Positions 14,062 through 14,078 of a stretch of 14,078 bases of DNA are shown in pieces. The translations under genes were made by a program, and so were the position numbers. The number at the start of each line of letters is the position of its first letter. Position 1 is the first letter of the stretch. The stretch comes from Clostridia bacterium (GTDB lineage Bacteria > Bacillota_A > Clostridia > Christensenellales > Aristaeellaceae): the NCBI GenBank assembly GCA_017412025.1, contig JAFQOY010000059.1:1-14078 (forward strand), given 5' to 3'. Under the pieces are notes generated by a model. The model worked only from the letters and a program-made list of their open reading frames with translations. It did not search any database and was not told where the DNA came from.

Positions 14062-14078
14062 CAGAAAGTTTGATGGTC

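Overview
The window looks like chromosomal DNA of a GC-rich gut-type Bacillota, most likely class Clostridia. The grounds are strong AGGAGG-type ribosome sites, consensus TTGACA/TATAAT promoters with 17-base spacers, ABC-importer operons and a cytoplasmic starch-type hydrolase, plus a hairpin repeat in the 5989-6290 gap of a kind I associate with Clostridia genomes. The taxon is inference, since no rRNA or marker gene is present. I see no tRNA, rRNA, CRISPR array, transposase or phage gene.

Layout. (1) Positions 1-843, minus: the N-terminal 281 residues of a secreted protein. It has a Sec signal peptide, a small folded region and a long tail made almost only of Glu and Tyr; it runs off the left edge. 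(2) 1131-3439, plus: a Nudix hydrolase of the ADP-ribose pyrophosphatase type, coupled by a one-base stop/start overlap to a protein that looks like a degenerate family 2 glycoside hydrolase. A strong hairpin follows. (3) 3550-5988, plus: a consensus promoter overlapped by two inverted repeats, then a complete polar amino acid ABC importer (binding protein, permease, ATPase) with a perfect hairpin after the binding-protein gene. (4) 5989-6290: a gene-free stretch holding two nearly identical 29-base terminator copies around an inverted pair of two-hairpin repeat modules. (5) 6291-8240, minus: a cytoplasmic GH13 alpha-glucan hydrolase with its own promoter and a leader of about 150 nt. (6) 8608-9966, minus: a D-aminoacylase-like amidohydrolase. 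(7) 10107-13998, minus: a complete polyamine-type ABC importer operon in the order potA-potB-potC-potD, driven by a perfect TTGACA-N17-TATAAT promoter at 14033-14061 and closed by a bidirectional terminator near 10026-10069.

Functionally this is mostly nutrient uptake and salvage: amino acid import, polyamine-type import, glucan degradation, N-acyl-D-amino acid hydrolysis and nucleotide-sugar housekeeping. The least ordinary parts are the Tyr-striped Glu/Tyr protein at the left edge, the GH2-like protein without recognisable catalytic residues, the repeat-and-terminator cassette at 5994-6275, and a PotD homologue that seems to lack several polyamine-contacting residues. I found no clear multi-gene system of unknown type.
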